A stretch of 6,622 bases of DNA, from assembly GCA_937870805.1 (NCBI GenBank), contig CALMZT010001111.1, positions 1 through 6,622 of the forward strand. Reading direction: 5' to 3'. The stretch comes from an uncultured Chloroflexota bacterium (GTDB lineage Bacteria > Chloroflexota > Anaerolineae > Aggregatilineales > Phototrophicaceae). Position 1 is the first letter of the stretch; each line of letters begins with the position of its first letter. The position numbers and the translations under genes were made by a program. The notes beneath the pieces were generated by a model, which worked only from the letters and a program-made list of their open reading frames with translations, searched no databases and had not been told where the DNA came from. Below are positions 5,729 to 6,622 of this stretch, piece after piece.

Positions 5729-6190
5729 TTAGCCAGAGGCGGGCTTTAAATTATCAAAATGCTGTTCCCATCGCTCCCGCACCTCTTCCTCCGTCGCTCC
5801 CAAATCATACACAGGCGAAATCAACGCCTGTGCGTGTTCAACTTTCACTAAGACAACGGATTGAATAAGGCTTTTTGTACCGCGCTCTCGATAAAACGCG
5901 CACACTTCCTCAAACAGCGCCCCTTCATTGTATACAGTTGCCGTTCCCTTGAAGCGATAGCCTTTGCGCACGAACGGGTCAACCACATTAATCTCAATCG
6001 CCGGGTTCGCGCGCAAATTGGCAATAGTATTAGGTGAGCAAATATCCGCAAACACCAGATGCTCATCATCCCAAACTGTTGTTGTGCCTTTAGGTGAAAG
6101 GTTGGGCGTGCCATCAGGACATACCGTCGCCACAAAGCCTAACCGCTGCTCGTTGACGACACGCTTCATATCGTCTGTGAGGATACCCAT
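5729..6190 (-). CDS. Pyridoxamine 5'-phosphate oxidase-fold (FMN-binding split barrel) family protein
   Basis: This 153-residue protein has the signature of the putative PNPOx/general stress flavoprotein family. LGFVATVCPDGTPNLSPKGT (17-36) forms the opening strands and flavin-loop region; VFADICSPNTIANLRANPAI (46-65) is followed by an IEINVVDP strand (65-72) and a basic RKGYRFKGTA segment (75-84). Family members bind FMN or F420 and reduce or oxidise small molecules; true PNP oxidase activity is unlikely at this length and cannot be inferred. It is soluble, with no signal peptide or membrane segment. ATG 6190 lies 5 nt after the stop of the NIPSNAP gene with only a weak GAG upstream, so translation is probably coupled. 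The C-terminal part (ATEEEVRERWEQHFDNL, 132-148) is a charged helix. The protein is complete at both ends. Confidence 0.9.
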   Translation of the reverse strand: MGILTDDMKRVVNEQRLGFVATVCPDGTPNLSPKGTTTVWDDEHLVFADICSPNTIANLRANPAIEINVVDPFVRKGYRFKGTATVYNEGALFEEVCAFYRERGTKSLIQSVVLVKVEHAQALISPVYDLGATEEEVRERWEQHFDNLKPASG

Positions 6191-6195
6191 CGCAT

Positions 6196-6501
6196 CTACT
6201 CAAGCACAGAGGTGATAAACCGCGTTTCGACATGCGCGACGAAAAAGGCTGGATCAGGATTCAGCGCTTTGCGCTCTGGTGAAGTATAGTAGGCTTGTTC
6301 TTTGGCAAGCCAGATATCTTGTGTTCCCTGAGCCGAAACAATCCATACGAATCGATTTTCGCCCTCGATCACCCATCCACCTTCAATCGTGAAGCCAAAA
6401 TACTGCCGCAAAGGCACAACGCCTGTCCGCCAAGCCTGCACATATTCGTTCATCATGCCTTTGTTGATGGTGTAAATTCGCAGTTGCGTAACCTTAGTCA
6501 T
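6196..6501 (-). CDS. NIPSNAP family protein
   Basis: This is a 101-residue single-domain protein of the dimeric alpha/beta-barrel superfamily. Typical features are QLRIYTINKGMMNEYVQAWR (6-25), the VVPLRQYFGF turn (28-37), GGWVIEGENRFVWIV (41-55), YYTSPERKALNPDP (71-84) and the closing strand FVAHVETRFI (87-96). The biochemical role of bacterial NIPSNAP proteins is not settled; the fold is shared with small monooxygenases and stress proteins. ATG 6501 has AAAGGA with AGGA at 6512-6509, 7 nt upstream, a good ribosome binding site. It is the first gene of a two-gene unit with the PNPOx-fold protein, so the two may act on the same small molecule; that is inference from spacing only. I found no promoter I would defend in the 121 bases upstream. 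Confidence 0.92.
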   Translation of the reverse strand: MTKVTQLRIYTINKGMMNEYVQAWRTGVVPLRQYFGFTIEGGWVIEGENRFVWIVSAQGTQDIWLAKEQAYYTSPERKALNPDPAFFVAHVETRFITSVLE

Positions 6502-6568
6502 CCTGTTTTCCTTTCACTGGATGAAATTTCTATGACTTCTGTAGTAACCAATTCCAAATTCACACTTG

Positions 6569-6593
6569 TAGGGGACGACCAATGTGTCGTCCC
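6569..6593. repeat. Short GTAGGGG-type hairpin repeat
   Basis: GGGACGAC (6572-6579) pairs perfectly with GTCGTCCC (6586-6593) around a 6-nt loop. The preceding GTAGGGG recalls the outer end of both miniature elements (GTAGGGGCGAACC). It has no T-tract, so it is more likely a dispersed intergenic palindrome than a terminator. The remaining bases to the window end show nothing recognisable. Confidence 0.6.
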
Positions 6594-6622
6594 GCGTAAA
6601 TGACGTGAGTAGCTTGTAAAGT

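Noticed and set aside
5434..5749. Small ORFs across the right-hand miniature element (86 aa minus, 67 aa plus)
   Set aside because: They run through hairpins and terminal repeats, lack ribosome sites and resemble no family.

Overview
The window looks like a chromosomal stretch from a free-living bacterium of moderate GC. Family resemblances (threonine-type monofunctional aspartokinase, XdhD-like molybdenum hydroxylase, NIPSNAP protein next to a flavin-type PNPOx protein, short repeats starting GTAGGGGCGA) suggest Chloroflexota (Anaerolineae-like). That assignment is inference from memory, not something the sequence proves.

Layout. Bases 1-202 are the inner part of a hairpin-rich miniature inverted-repeat element cut by the window edge; a complete copy in opposite orientation lies at 5330-5573, so the two bracket about 5.1 kb. 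After the first copy come a good sigma70-type promoter (276-304), a 29-codon leader ORF rich in Thr and Met codons (332-421), a perfect rho-independent hairpin (450-480), and then the aspartokinase gene (503-1927) with its own terminator (1932-1964). The leader stop codon, an antiterminator strand (400-415) and the terminator are placed exactly as in a ribosome-mediated transcription attenuator of the E. coli thr-operon kind. This is the most interesting system in the window: aspartokinase expression appears to be tuned by charged tRNA-Thr and possibly tRNA-Met.

On the minus strand a 980-residue molybdenum hydroxylase of the xanthine dehydrogenase/aldehyde oxidoreductase family (5193-2251) carries an N-terminal two-[2Fe-2S] domain in which all eight cluster-binding cysteines are replaced, while the molybdopterin motifs and catalytic glutamate remain. 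Its stop overlaps by 4 nt (ATGA) the start of a small gene that is broken by a -1 frame change and cut off by a 62-bp palindromic repeat (1974-2035).

Beyond the second miniature element, the minus strand carries a tight two-gene unit: a NIPSNAP-family protein (6501-6196) and, 5 nt on, a pyridoxamine-phosphate-oxidase-fold protein (6190-5729). A short GTAGGGG-type hairpin (6569-6593) lies upstream of that pair. I see no rRNA, tRNA, CRISPR array or intact transposase gene.
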